This document shows positions 8,414 through 15,857 of a DNA stretch of 64,000 nt, piece after piece. The stretch lies in NCBI RefSeq assembly GCF_018130165.1, contig NZ_JAFCLZ010000035.1:1-64000 (forward strand). Reading direction: 5' to 3'. This stretch comes from Bradyrhizobium sp. JYMT SZCCT0180 (GTDB taxonomy: Bacteria; Pseudomonadota; Alphaproteobacteria; Rhizobiales; Xanthobacteraceae). The position numbers and the translations under genes were made by a program. The notes beneath the pieces are model-generated. The model saw nothing but the letters and a program-made list of their open reading frames with translations, was not told the origin of the DNA and searched no databases. Each line of letters begins with the position of its first letter. Within the stretch, counting starts at the first letter, position 1.

Positions 8414-8584
8414 ATGGTTGACCAACATCAGGTTAATTCGATCATCGCGGATGCAATTTGCGAATGCTTCAAGGATCATCCCGAGCGAAGCATTGGCTTT
8501 GAGGAAGCCAAACAAATAGCAAAATGCGTCGTCGAGGCCCTGGCTGACGCCCGGTTGGAGATCCGCGTGCGTGAACAGGACTGA
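8414..8584 (+). CDS. Small hypothetical protein, 56 aa
   Basis: ATG 8414 is preceded by AGGTGGG six bases upstream, which decides the start over longer in-frame options. The product is a two-helix acidic protein (IIADAICECFKDHPERSIGF, then KQIAKCVVEALADARLEI) with two cysteines and no transmembrane segment. I recall similar small proteins in Bradyrhizobium. No function can be assigned. Confidence 0.55.
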   Translation: MVDQHQVNSIIADAICECFKDHPERSIGFEEAKQIAKCVVEALADARLEIRVREQD

Positions 8585-8753
8585 ATGTTTCCGCCAATCC
8601 CTGCTCGGTATGCTGTGGCGAGGACCGTACGCCTCGCCGCGGTCGTCAGAGCGCGTGCGCATAACCCGCTTCGTTGTCATCGATGAAGTGGACCACGCCG
8701 GCGCCTTTCATCGGGCCGCGCTTGGCCGGGCCAATCCGCTCAATGGTCTTTCA

Positions 8754-9008
8754 TCACTGAATCGTCTCATGCACGTCGAGAATGGGCACGTCCGGCGTGT
8801 TCATGATCTCGGCAATGATATTGTATGAAACGTCAACCGAGCCGGGCTTGTTCGGGTCAATCCTGACCGCGTTGACGTGAAGCGTCGCGCGAACCAGGCG
8901 GCCGTCGCTCAGGGTGATCTCGGTGACGCCGTGACGAACGCGGGAAACGACGGTTTCCGGGCGATGGCCGATGTTGAAGGAAAATGGTTGTGCGTATCCG
9001 AACTTCAT
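8754..9008 (-). CDS. Hypothetical protein, 84 aa
   Basis: The ATG at 9006-9008 is preceded by GAGGGTGAGG; a GTG seven codons upstream is less likely. The product has an alternating beta-strand pattern (TEITLSDGRLVRATLHVNAV, then GSVDVSYNIIAEIMN) and resembles small conserved Bradyrhizobium proteins of unknown function. It ends at two consecutive in-frame TGA codons. A protein-like extension follows in the same frame and is described under findings. Confidence 0.6.
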   Translation of the reverse strand: MKFGYAQPFSFNIGHRPETVVSRVRHGVTEITLSDGRLVRATLHVNAVRIDPNKPGSVDVSYNIIAEIMNTPDVPILDVHETIQ

Positions 9009-9062
9009 CGCCTCACCCTCGCATTTCACTCGCAGTCTCGTAACTTGCGCACTTGGCTCCGA

Positions 9063-9272
9063 TCAGATTTTCGGCGCCTGGCCTGCCCGGTCGAATACCG
9101 GCACCTTCTCGACATCGTCGGGTGCAGCGGCAGACGGCGTATCTTCGGCAGCGTGTCGCAACGACTCGGTCTCGGCGTCGAGGCCGTCAACGGTTTCATT
9201 GGCCTGGCTGCCTGAATCGTGCGGTCGTGCCGGAACCTTGCCGTCCGTTCTGGCTGGATTTTGCTTTGCCAT
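9063..9272 (-). CDS. Small polar hypothetical protein, 69 aa
   Basis: A clear AAGGAG site lies nine bases upstream of the ATG at 9270-9272. The sequence is rich in Ala, Asp, Glu, Pro and Ser with no hydrophobic core (for example DGLDAETESLRHAAEDT), so it is probably intrinsically disordered. It reads in the same direction as the YciF-like gene upstream of it and could share its transcript, although a hairpin at 9360-9388 lies between them. Confidence 0.55.
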   Translation of the reverse strand: MAKQNPARTDGKVPARPHDSGSQANETVDGLDAETESLRHAAEDTPSAAAPDDVEKVPVFDRAGQAPKI

Positions 9273-9359
9273 TGTCTTTCTCCTTAAAGGTCAAGACACC
9301 AATGAACCGGGGCGCGGTCGGTTCCGTTGCGTTTATGTGATCACGAGTAGCAAACGCAG

Positions 9360-9388
9360 AAGGGCCCCAGCGTGAGGCTGGAGCCCTT
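9360..9388 (-). terminator. Hairpin downstream of the YciF-like gene
   Basis: AAGGGCCCCAGC (9360-9371) and GCTGGAGCCCTT (9377-9388) form a 12-bp stem with one mismatch around a 5-base loop. Only a weak T run (TTCTGCGTTT) follows on the reverse strand, so termination efficiency is uncertain. Confidence 0.5.
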
Positions 9389-9411
9389 CGTCGATGAGTC
9401 CGCTTGCCTGA

Positions 9412-9918
9412 TTACGCGGCTTGCGCGGTCTCGGCGTGACGGTTGACCTCGGATTCCGCGAGCTGACTCAGGGCGCTGTCCGTCGCCTTTTCTTCCCTGA
9501 GCGTCGCGTCGAGCAGTTTTACGGCGTCCTTGTAACCCAGTTCACTCGCCCAGGTCTTCAGCGTGCCGTAACGGGAAATTTCGTAGTGCTCGACGGCCTG
9601 CGCGGCAGCCAGAAGGCCGGCATCAAGGGCGGGCATGCCCTTGTACTCGTCCATGACTTCCTTGCCCTCGTCGAGAATTCCCATGATGGCGTCGCAGGTC
9701 TTGCCCTTCGGGGTCTCGTCGATCGACGCAAACACCTGCTCCAGCCGCTCGACCTGGCCATCGGTCTCGGCCAAATGCTTTTCAAAAGCCGCCTTGAGTT
9801 TTGGGGACTGCGCCGCCTTGGCCATCTTCGGTAATGCCGAGAGGATCTTCTTTTCCGCGAAATAGATGTCCTTCAACGTATCGAGAAACAAGTCTTGCAG
9901 TGCTTTCTCTTTCGCCAT
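9412..9918 (-). CDS. YciE/YciF-family ferritin-like protein (DUF892)
   Basis: 168 residues from the ATG at 9916-9918, with GGAGG seven bases upstream; an extended start is less likely. The protein is a four-helix ferritin-like fold of the DUF892 family. LFLDTLKDIYFAEKKIL, AAFEKHLAET, MDEYKGMPALDAGLLAAAQA and VEHYEISRYGTL carry the Glu/His residues that bind a di-metal centre in YciF-type proteins. E. coli yciE/yciF are stress-induced (general stress and bile salts), and the biochemical role is unclear. In rhizobia such genes often sit near other general-stress genes, which fits the small-gene neighbourhood here. Confidence 0.88.
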   Translation of the reverse strand: MAKEKALQDLFLDTLKDIYFAEKKILSALPKMAKAAQSPKLKAAFEKHLAETDGQVERLEQVFASIDETPKGKTCDAIMGILDEGKEVMDEYKGMPALDAGLLAAAQAVEHYEISRYGTLKTWASELGYKDAVKLLDATLREEKATDSALSQLAESEVNRHAETAQAA

Positions 9919-10435
9919 ACCGGCCTCCAGCTGTTGGATTGTGTTGCGGTAGAACCAGCCGTACCGGGAGTTGTTCCTCAACAGCGTCCCGCCGAGACGA
10001 TTCATTTTTCTCGGCTCATTTTGTTTTTCGGCGGCGCTGCAGCGGCTGTAGCAAAATTACAAAGACGCTCGTTGCACGCGTTGTCGCGATACCGCTTACG
10101 ACCGGTCCGCCCTGAAGGACACGGCCACGACCCACGTCAACGGTCAGAGCGTGACCAAACCGGCGATCCCGTCCAGCGTAAGCTGGTCAGTCACATGGGT
10201 TGATAATCGCTGCTAGTGTTCGATCTTGTCGTCGGGTTCGGCGCACCGCTTGCACATCGCTCACCCTGCATATTCAGACGGGAGCACGACACTCTCATCG
10301 CCGGTGGAGGCCAAGGCAGGACGGCGATAACACGGCAACTCCGATCTTTATGTCGCGTTCCCTGACATAGCGACCCAGGCAGGATCGGTCGGTGAAGCGG
10401 ACTAAACGGCCACCGGCAGCGATGCTGCGACAGGT
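9919..10435. other. Intergenic stretch of about 500 bp, no gene seen
   Basis: Short open frames on both strands lack ribosome-binding sites and protein-like composition. The upstream region of the YciF-like gene (9920-10060), with TTTTTCTCGGCTCATTTTG at its AT-rich part, probably carries that gene's promoter. I see no repeat or RNA gene. Confidence 0.4.
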
Positions 10436-10693
10436 TTACCCATAGCGGGGCGGCCGCGACGGAGTGGCCTTCGGCTGCGAAGGCGCGACGTGCGGCATCG
10501 CTGTGTCGATGGCCGGTTTGGCGCCCTCGCCCGCGCGATTCTGGCGGGAAGCCAGGATCTGTTCAGCGAGGTATTCCCACCGCTCGGCCTCACCGAGCAA
10601 CCTCCAGCTATTGTCAGGATCGCACGCGGCCTGTTGACGGCAGAGCAAGGCCGTCGCGCGATACGCTTCAGCGCTCTTGAAACCGCTTTCCAT
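10436..10693 (-). CDS. Small helical hypothetical protein, 85 aa
   Basis: GGGGAGG lies five bases upstream of the ATG at 10691-10693. The conserved part (KSAEAYRATALLCRQQAACD then SWRLLGEAERWEYLAEQ) is a two-helix segment I recall from many short Bradyrhizobium proteins of unknown role; the C-terminal 30 residues are Pro/Ala-rich. It has no transmembrane segment and no catalytic motif. Confidence 0.6.
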   Translation of the reverse strand: MESGFKSAEAYRATALLCRQQAACDPDNSWRLLGEAERWEYLAEQILASRQNRAGEGAKPAIDTAMPHVAPSQPKATPSRPPRYG

Positions 10694-10768
10694 AAGATCC
10701 TCCCCGGCTTTCGCGGGGTGCGACCAACCCCGCGTGGGGAGCAGAACGTTCCAGCCGGAGCCCTGTTC

Positions 10769-10996
10769 CTATGACGCCAGCGACAGGCCCTGTTCGGCTC
10801 GAAAACGCTGGTAGGAGGCGATGGCGGTGTTGGAGAGAAGCAGCCGGCGGCGCTCGCCGCGGCGAACCATCGTTTCGATCGTGTCGAGCAGGTGATTGGC
10901 CGCGGTGTCGGGATGGCCGAGTTCGCCCGTTGCCTCCAGATAGTCCCAGGCGACCTGGAAGGAATCTTCAATCGTTGTCATCAGCGTCTCGGTCAT
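10769..10996 (-). CDS. Small hypothetical protein, 75 aa
   Basis: The frame encodes TTIEDSFQVAWDYLEATGEL and then AANHLLDTIETMVRRGERRR followed by LLLSNTAIASYQRF. This two-helix pattern is conserved in short Bradyrhizobium proteins of unknown function. Two starts are possible, ATG 10996 (used) or ATG 10981, and neither has a strong ribosome-binding site. It is in the same orientation as its neighbours. Confidence 0.6.
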   Translation of the reverse strand: MTETLMTTIEDSFQVAWDYLEATGELGHPDTAANHLLDTIETMVRRGERRRLLLSNTAIASYQRFRAEQGLSLAS

Positions 10997-11108
10997 GAAG
11001 GCAAACGCCGCCGGGGATGACCTGTTCCGCGACCATCTGCCGCTTGAAGCAACCATCTGCCGCTTAACGTAAGCCGCGCGCGCCAGTGGTTCGGGCGACG
11101 TCGCGCAT

Positions 11109-11339
11109 CTAAGGAACGTGATCGTTCCTGCTGCCGCCGATACGATGCGGCTTGTTGAGGAAGTATCCGCGATTGCCGAGTGCGGCTTCCGCGTATTGGT
11201 CGATCGAGACGATGATGGCCTGGACGTGCTGGTAGCACCAGCCTTCGCGGCAGGCCAACGTCCGGACTTCGGCGAGCGCCTTGATCCAGGGCGGATTATC
11301 CGCGTTGTGGTCGTACCATTTCAGCGGATCTGACGGCAT
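11109..11339 (-). CDS. Small hypothetical protein, 76 aa
   Basis: The ATG at 11337-11339 follows GCGAGG at suitable spacing. The product (SDPLKWYDHNADNPPWIKAL through REGWCYQHVQAIIVSIDQYA to NRGYFLNKPHRIG) has the look of a conserved folded domain. Similar sequences are familiar from Bradyrhizobium without assigned function. Its 5' end overlaps the 3' end of the preceding gene by 44 bases, suggesting translational coupling. Confidence 0.6.
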   Translation of the reverse strand: MPSDPLKWYDHNADNPPWIKALAEVRTLACREGWCYQHVQAIIVSIDQYAEAALGNRGYFLNKPHRIGGSRNDHVP

Positions 11340-11541
11340 CGGAATGGCCTCGCTTCATCAAATCTTCCAGCTCCGCCCGCTTGCGCGAAAGCAGGAGCTC
11401 AGCCCTCGCATTGTCGAGGCCGGCTTGATCCAGCCGGCGAACTGCCGAGCCCAGTTCGGCAAGCTGCCTGCGCAGCTTTTCGACTCTCGATTTCCAGGCC
11501 TCTTGATTTCCAGCCTCATCGCACACGGCGGCCGCGCGCAC
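11296..11541 (-). CDS. Small coiled-coil hypothetical protein, up to 81 aa
   Basis: The frame begins at GTG 11539-11541, with a later GTG at 11526 as alternative. It encodes an amphipathic helix with heptad pattern (WKSRVEKLRRQLAELGSAVR, then NARAELLLSRKRAELEDLMK). It overlaps both the gene before it (26 bases) and the one after it (44 bases). The overlaps and the helical character support a small operon at 11.1-11.8 kb, but the start is uncertain. Confidence 0.5.
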   Translation of the reverse strand: MRAAAVCDEAGNQEAWKSRVEKLRRQLAELGSAVRRLDQAGLDNARAELLLSRKRAELEDLMKRGHSDAVRSAEMVRPQRG

Positions 11542-11800
11542 CCTTCAAGGGCCCCCGGCCGACAGCGCGGCAATCCGCTTTCAGCCGCTCATCGACATTG
11601 AGCAGGCGTTCTTCGCCGCCGAGCCTGTTCCGCTCGCCGATCAGCCCGAGCATCACGACGCGCATGGCCATCAGCTGCATCGAGCCCTCGGCGCAGTCTT
11701 CGTCGCGGTTGATGTGTTGGCGGATGGTGCTCTCGGCATCCAGCATTTGAGAGCGCAAGAACCTGATTTTCCTGCGGATTTCGTTCAATCTGTTGTCCAT
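11516..11800 (-). CDS. Small helical hypothetical protein, 94 aa
   Basis: The ATG at 11798-11800 is preceded by GTGAGGTGA. The first 75 residues form two long helices (LNEIRRKIRFLRSQMLDAES and later RVVMLGLIGERNRLGGEERL) likely to pair as a coiled coil; the tail is Arg/Gly-rich. It is the first gene of the overlapping three-gene run that continues to 11109. No function is recognised. Confidence 0.55.
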   Translation of the reverse strand: MDNRLNEIRRKIRFLRSQMLDAESTIRQHINRDEDCAEGSMQLMAMRVVMLGLIGERNRLGGEERLLNVDERLKADCRAVGRGPLKGARGRRVR

Positions 11801-11999
11801 GGCTCACCTCACCGGGGGTTGGAGCCTATAGAGAACAAACAAAGAACAAATATCAAGTTAACAATGCGGACGGAGCCAAGAATCTTTTTGGGTCAATCTT
11901 TGTGGGGTCCTTGTGGGTCGCACCCGATCGGCTGGTGAACGGGCGCAGGCGCAGGCCTGCGCATACCGGCGACAAGCAGTCGCGCGAGCAATCGCGTAG

Positions 12000-12140
12000 T
12001 CAGATTCCGAATACCCAGACCGCGACGATGGTGCCCAGGGTCGCGAGCCCGCTGATGGTCCATCCGGTTGCGTAGAGAAGGTTGTCCTCGCCGGTGCCGC
12101 GCATCGCGTCGGCATCCGCGGTTTCTAATCGCCAGTGCAT
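12000..12140 (-). CDS. Small single-span membrane protein, 46 aa
   Basis: ATG 12138-12140 with GGAG seven bases upstream opens a 46-codon frame. It has a polar, acidic N-terminal half (MHWRLETADADAMRGTGEDN) and a C-terminal hydrophobic helix (YATGWTISGLATLGTIVAVW) ending in VFGI. This is the layout of a tail-anchored or single-span inner-membrane peptide. Length, ribosome-binding site and clean composition make it credible. The overlapping Arg-rich frames in other phases are shadows. Confidence 0.5.
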   Translation of the reverse strand: MHWRLETADADAMRGTGEDNLLYATGWTISGLATLGTIVAVWVFGI

Positions 12141-12285
12141 GGCGCATCTCCACAGAGCCTGCCCGCGCTGACAACGCCGCGCCGGGTTCCCGGTTCCATC
12201 ATCCCCAGATCACACGATCGAGCATTGATCGCCGGTTTGAAGGTGGCCAGGACCAAGGCAAAAACCGGCGCCCCGAGCAGGACAC

Positions 12286-12312
12286 AAAAAAAAGGCCGCC
12301 CCCCGGGCGGCC
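12286..12312 (-). terminator. Rho-independent terminator (reverse strand)
   Basis: On the reverse strand GGCCGCCC/GGGCGGCC form a perfect 8-bp stem around GGG, followed by eight T residues (the A run at 12286-12293). It lies 33 bases past the stop codon of the 59-residue gene at 12345-12524 and is a strong intrinsic terminator. Confidence 0.8.
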
Positions 12313-12344
12313 CTCTGAGTGCTTTGCGCCGTCGGCGAAGACCA

Positions 12345-12524
12345 TCACACCAGCAACAGACGGTCCGTCTTCGCGGGCGCCAGCTCATCCTCGTCTTTGA
12401 CGATGATGGTGACGTCCCAGCCTTCGCTGGCCCATACGCGCGCCTTGGCGAGTGCCATCAGCGAACTCATCCTGTCCATCCTGACGGTCTCGTTTTCCCG
12501 TTCCGCCACGATCCTGTACGCCAT
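12345..12524 (-). CDS. Small hypothetical protein, 59 aa
   Basis: ATG 12522-12524 is preceded by AGAGGGG. The product starts MAYRIVAERENETVRMDRMS and continues with SLMALAKARVWASEGWDVTI, a short beta-alpha-beta pattern (strand, helix, strand) ending in an acidic strand and a hydrophobic tail. I recall close relatives as conserved Bradyrhizobium hypotheticals. A textbook terminator follows directly, which supports an independently transcribed gene. Confidence 0.65.
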   Translation of the reverse strand: MAYRIVAERENETVRMDRMSSLMALAKARVWASEGWDVTIIVKDEDELAPAKTDRLLLV

Positions 12525-12710
12525 GCAAGTTCCCCTCTACGCGTAGTGGTTTGGTGGAACATTTGAATCCGGCTTTGACCGCAATTTGCTGACAATTTGT
12601 CCAATTGGCGGCCCTCCGGGCGGCGCCGGACCGCAAAACGCCTTATTTCGCCGAGCCACGCGGAACGTTTGCCTTTGTGACGAATTAGCGTCAGTGGCGG
12701 GGAGAGTACT

Positions 12711-13754
12711 ATGTTGAATTTGTTCAGGCATTCCGAAGCAGCCGAGCTCGAAAACATCCTGGCCCGGCATGCCATCAGGAACACCGCCGCGGCCGACGAC
12801 ACGGAATCGCAAGAGAAGCAGTTCCGCGATCTGCTGCAGGCGCTGCCCGCCGCCATCTACACGACAGATGCCGAAGGCCGGATCACGTTCTTCAACCAGG
12901 CCTGCATCGAGTTCGCCGGCCGCACGCCGAAGATCGGCGAGATGTGGTGCGTGACCTGGAAGCTGTTCCGGCCGGACGGCACGCCGCTGCGCCACGAAGA
13001 CTGTCCGATGGCAATTGCGCTGAGGGAAAACCGCCCGGTGCGGAACGTCGAGGCGGTCGCCGAACGGCCCGACGGCTCGCGCATCTGTTTCATGCCCTAC
13101 CCGACACCGCTGCGCGACGAGGCCGGCCGGCTGCTCGGCGCCGTCAACATGCTGGTCGACATCACCACCCGCAAGCAGGCCGAAGAGCGCATGATGCTCC
13201 TGACCGGCGAAGTCGATCATCGCTCGAACAATCTGCTCGCCGTGATCCAGGCCATGCTGCGGCTGACCAAGGCCGACAGCGCGGAGGAGTTTCAGGCCGC
13301 GTTCCAGGGGCGCTTGAGTGCGCTTGCCAATGTGCAACGGCTGTTCTCGGTGTCGCGCTGGACCGGCGCCAGCATCCAGACCATCATTCATGAAGAACTG
13401 AAGCCCTATGGCTCGACGCGGGTCAGCCTGACCGGGACCGACATCCGGCTTCCCGCCTCACTGGCGCAGGCGATCGCGGTGGCCATCCACGAACTCGCGA
13501 CCAACGCCGCCAAATACGGCTCGCTCTCGGGTCCCGCGGGCAAGATCGACATCCACTGGCAGATCGACGCGGCTGACAGCCTTCAGCTGCGCTGGACGGA
13601 ATCCGGCGGTCCCCAGATTGCCGAGCCGATGCGGAAAGGTTTTGGCGTCGACGCCATCGACGGCATGGTCCGCACCCTCAGCGGCCGGATCACGCGGCAG
13701 TGGAAGCCCGAAGGACTGGACTGCGAATTGTCGTTCCCGGTGATCGGGGCGTAG
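12711..13754 (+). CDS. PAS domain HWE-family sensor histidine kinase
   Basis: 347 residues with GGGGAG upstream of ATG 12711. A PAS domain covers about residues 40-155 (LLQALPAAIYTTDAEGRITF through to DITTRKQAEER). The HWE-type dimerisation region follows, with the phospho-accepting histidine in EVDHRSNNLLAVIQAM near residue 169. The ATPase domain has HELATNAAKYGSLS as its N box. HWE kinases are abundant in rhizobia and often act in light, redox or general-stress signalling. There is no transmembrane segment, so it is cytoplasmic. No response regulator lies next to it, so the partner is unknown. Confidence 0.88.
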   Translation: MLNLFRHSEAAELENILARHAIRNTAAADDTESQEKQFRDLLQALPAAIYTTDAEGRITFFNQACIEFAGRTPKIGEMWCVTWKLFRPDGTPLRHEDCPMAIALRENRPVRNVEAVAERPDGSRICFMPYPTPLRDEAGRLLGAVNMLVDITTRKQAEERMMLLTGEVDHRSNNLLAVIQAMLRLTKADSAEEFQAAFQGRLSALANVQRLFSVSRWTGASIQTIIHEELKPYGSTRVSLTGTDIRLPASLAQAIAVAIHELATNAAKYGSLSGPAGKIDIHWQIDAADSLQLRWTESGGPQIAEPMRKGFGVDAIDGMVRTLSGRITRQWKPEGLDCELSFPVIGA

Positions 13755-13769
13755 CTCTGGCACCTTGCT

Positions 13770-13860
13770 CGTCATGCCCGGCCTTGTGCCGGGCATCCAC
13801 GTCTTATCCTCACCTAAGCAAGAAAGACGTGGATGGCCGGGTCAAGCCCGGCCATGACGG
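13770..13860. repeat. Nested palindromic dispersed repeat
   Basis: The outer arms CGTCATGCCCGGC and GCCCGGCCATGACGG pair. Inside, GATGCCCGGC-type hairpins flank ATCCACGTCTT (13795-13805) and its complement AAGACGTGGAT (13824-13834). The whole can fold as a cruciform of about 90 bases between the convergent kinase and peptidase genes. It may act as a bidirectional terminator. Such arms are widespread in Bradyrhizobium (from memory). Confidence 0.65.
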
Positions 13861-13879
13861 CTGTGATTAAGACCTCACC

Positions 13880-15184
13880 CTACTTCCCCTGCCTTGTCAC
13901 CAGCGCCGGCTTGGTCACGCCGTCGAGGCCGGTCAGCATCAGAACCGTCAGCAGCGCGTTTTGCGGGCCGAAATACGCGTCGGTCGGCTTGTACCATTCG
14001 TTGCGCGAGTGCCAGTTGCCGCCCTCGCCGCCGCCGCCGATGGTGACGGCGGGAATGCCGAGCGACATCGCGATGTTGGAGTCGGTCGAGGAGCCCGCAA
14101 AGGTCACGCGCGGCGCGCGGGTGACGGCGGCGACCGCGCGCTGCGTCGCCTGAACGATCGGGGAATCCATCGGCACGATTCCGGCGGGCCGGTCGCCGAT
14201 CATCCTGGCCTCGACGCTAAGCTTGTCGGACTTCCAGCGCGCGTTTTCATCCGCCACCGCCTCCTTGACCAGATCGAGCAGGCGCGCCTCGAGCTTGAGC
14301 AGTTCCTCGGTCGAATTCGAGCGCATGTCGACCGCCATCCGCGCTTCGGCGGCGATGGCGTTGACCGAGGTGCCACCGACAACGGTGCCGACGGTGAAAG
14401 TGGTCTTGGGATCGGACGGCGGCTGCAGCTCGGAGATCTTGGCGATCGCGCGGCCCATGGCGTGGATCGCGCTCGGCAGGCCGAATTCCTGGAACGAATG
14501 GCCGCCGGGGCCCTTGAAGATGAATTCGTAGCGATGGCTGCCGGTGGCCTGGTTGACGACGCGGGTGATGCCGAGCCCGTCGATCGAGATGAAGCCGTCG
14601 ATGTCCTTGTGATCGCGGAACAGCGCCTTGACCCCGCGCAAATTGCCGAGTTCCTCCTCGCCGACGGTGCCGACGAACATGATGTCGCCGACGGTTGCGA
14701 TCTCGTTGGCGTTCATCGCCTTGATCAGCGACAGCAGCGCCGCCAGGCCGCGGGAATCGTCGCCGATGCCGGGCGCGACAAAGGTGCCGTCCTTTTCCTT
14801 TACCGTGACGTCGGTGCCTTCGGGGAATACCGTGTCGAGATGCGCCGACACCACGAGTTTCGGACGGCCGCCGCCCGACCCCTTGCGCAGCGCGATGACG
14901 TTGCCTTCGGCATCGATCGCGGCGTCCTTGAAGCCGAGCTCCTGCATCCGCTTCTGATAATATTCGGCGCGGATCTTTTCCTTGTAGGGCGGCGCCGGAA
15001 TTTCGGTGATGCGCTTTTGCTCGTCGAGCGTTCGCGCATCGTCGGCCTTGATGTCCTCAAGCGTCTTGGCGACCTTGGGATTGGCGAGGATGGGCTCTAT
15101 CGCCGGCGCGGGCGCGGCCTGCCCGAAGGCCTGCGAAGCTGCCGCGACAAAGGCGATTGTCAGGATCGCGCGTTTGAAATTCAT
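13880..15184 (-). CDS. Exported M20-family metallopeptidase
   Basis: 434 residues from the ATG at 15182-15184, with GAGGGAAGTC upstream; a longer version adds 13 residues ahead of the signal peptide. The N-terminal signal peptide ends around ASQAFGQA. M20 zinc ligands are visible: SAHLDTV near residue 120, GDDSRGLAALL, and the GTVGEEELGNLRG motif with the catalytic Glu pair. The dimerisation (lid) domain contains FKGPGGHS, and a final Gly-rich segment is followed by HSRNEWY with the last His ligand. The family hydrolyses peptides or N-acyl amino acids; a periplasmic peptidase is likely and the substrate is unknown. Confidence 0.85.
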   Translation of the reverse strand: MNFKRAILTIAFVAAASQAFGQAAPAPAIEPILANPKVAKTLEDIKADDARTLDEQKRITEIPAPPYKEKIRAEYYQKRMQELGFKDAAIDAEGNVIALRKGSGGGRPKLVVSAHLDTVFPEGTDVTVKEKDGTFVAPGIGDDSRGLAALLSLIKAMNANEIATVGDIMFVGTVGEEELGNLRGVKALFRDHKDIDGFISIDGLGITRVVNQATGSHRYEFIFKGPGGHSFQEFGLPSAIHAMGRAIAKISELQPPSDPKTTFTVGTVVGGTSVNAIAAEARMAVDMRSNSTEELLKLEARLLDLVKEAVADENARWKSDKLSVEARMIGDRPAGIVPMDSPIVQATQRAVAAVTRAPRVTFAGSSTDSNIAMSLGIPAVTIGGGGEGGNWHSRNEWYKPTDAYFGPQNALLTVLMLTGLDGVTKPALVTRQGK

Positions 15185-15212
15185 GAATGACTTCCCTCTC
15201 TCCTCGCAGGTC

Positions 15213-15728
15213 TCAGCCTGCACTCAAGCCTGTATCCTTCAGCCGTTCGGCGAACCAGATCGACATAGCCGGATCGATCACGCCGCCAGTATAGACCTCC
15301 GACATCGTGACCTGCTTCCTGCCGAGCGTCACGAACACGCCGATCCAGTAGGCGAACCACAGATGCGGATCGGTCAGCGCCCGCAGCTTGTGCTGGTCGT
15401 GTTCCAGCGGCTGGTGATTGGCGGATTTCCGGACCTCGATCGTGAGCAGATTGTTGGGGATCTCGCGCTGATGCACGACGATATCGGGGTAGATCGATTT
15501 GCCGAGATGGTCGTCGGTCGAGATGATCGAACCGTGCGGCAGCCGCAGCGTCCGCTCGCCGAGCCTGTCGTAGTCGCAATCGACCTGCCAGCCGGCAAAC
15601 TGATGTTCAAGATGCACCGCCAGCCGGTGCGTCAGCGGGCGCTCGCCGACGTCCTTTTCGAGCAGGAACGTCTCCTGCGCGTAAAACTCCGATAGCGCCG
15701 TGACGACCTTGTTCAGCTCGGTCTGCAT
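15213..15728 (-). CDS. Hypothetical protein with PD-(D/E)XK nuclease-like motif, 171 aa
   Basis: GGAGG lies five bases upstream of the ATG at 15726-15728. The middle of the protein has YPDIVVHQREIPNNLLTIEV followed by RKS, which fits the D-x(n)-E-x-K core of PD-(D/E)XK nuclease folds (Asp near residue 82, Glu-Val-Arg-Lys near residue 100). The rest is helical, with an aromatic-rich WFAYWIGVFV segment. It may instead be a non-catalytic member of this fold, since the usual E-x-K spacing is replaced by E-V-R-K. It lies immediately upstream of the M20 peptidase gene (28 bases), so the two may be co-transcribed. Confidence 0.6.
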   Translation of the reverse strand: MQTELNKVVTALSEFYAQETFLLEKDVGERPLTHRLAVHLEHQFAGWQVDCDYDRLGERTLRLPHGSIISTDDHLGKSIYPDIVVHQREIPNNLLTIEVRKSANHQPLEHDQHKLRALTDPHLWFAYWIGVFVTLGRKQVTMSEVYTGGVIDPAMSIWFAERLKDTGLSAG

Positions 15729-15743
15729 GTCGCCTCCGACCTT

Positions 15744-15847
15744 CCGTCATTCCGGGATGGTGCGCTACTAGCACCAGACCCAGAATTTCGAGATCCCCCG
15801 GTGCGCAATTGCGCACCTGAGGTTCGCTTCGCGCCCCGGGATGACGG
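15744..15847. repeat. Palindromic CGTCATTCCGGG-type dispersed repeat
   Basis: The outer arms CCGTCATTCCGGGATGG and CCCCGGGATGACGG pair across about 100 bases, with an internal GGTGCGCAATTGCGCACC palindrome. A relative with the same arms lies at 53568-53651. It separates two same-strand genes. Confidence 0.7.
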
Positions 15848-15857
15848 CTTTCAGCCG

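Noticed and set aside
5567..12700. Genomic island with attL at tRNA-Val
   Set aside because: No integrase and no second copy of the tRNA 3' end were seen in the window, so an integrative element cannot be claimed.
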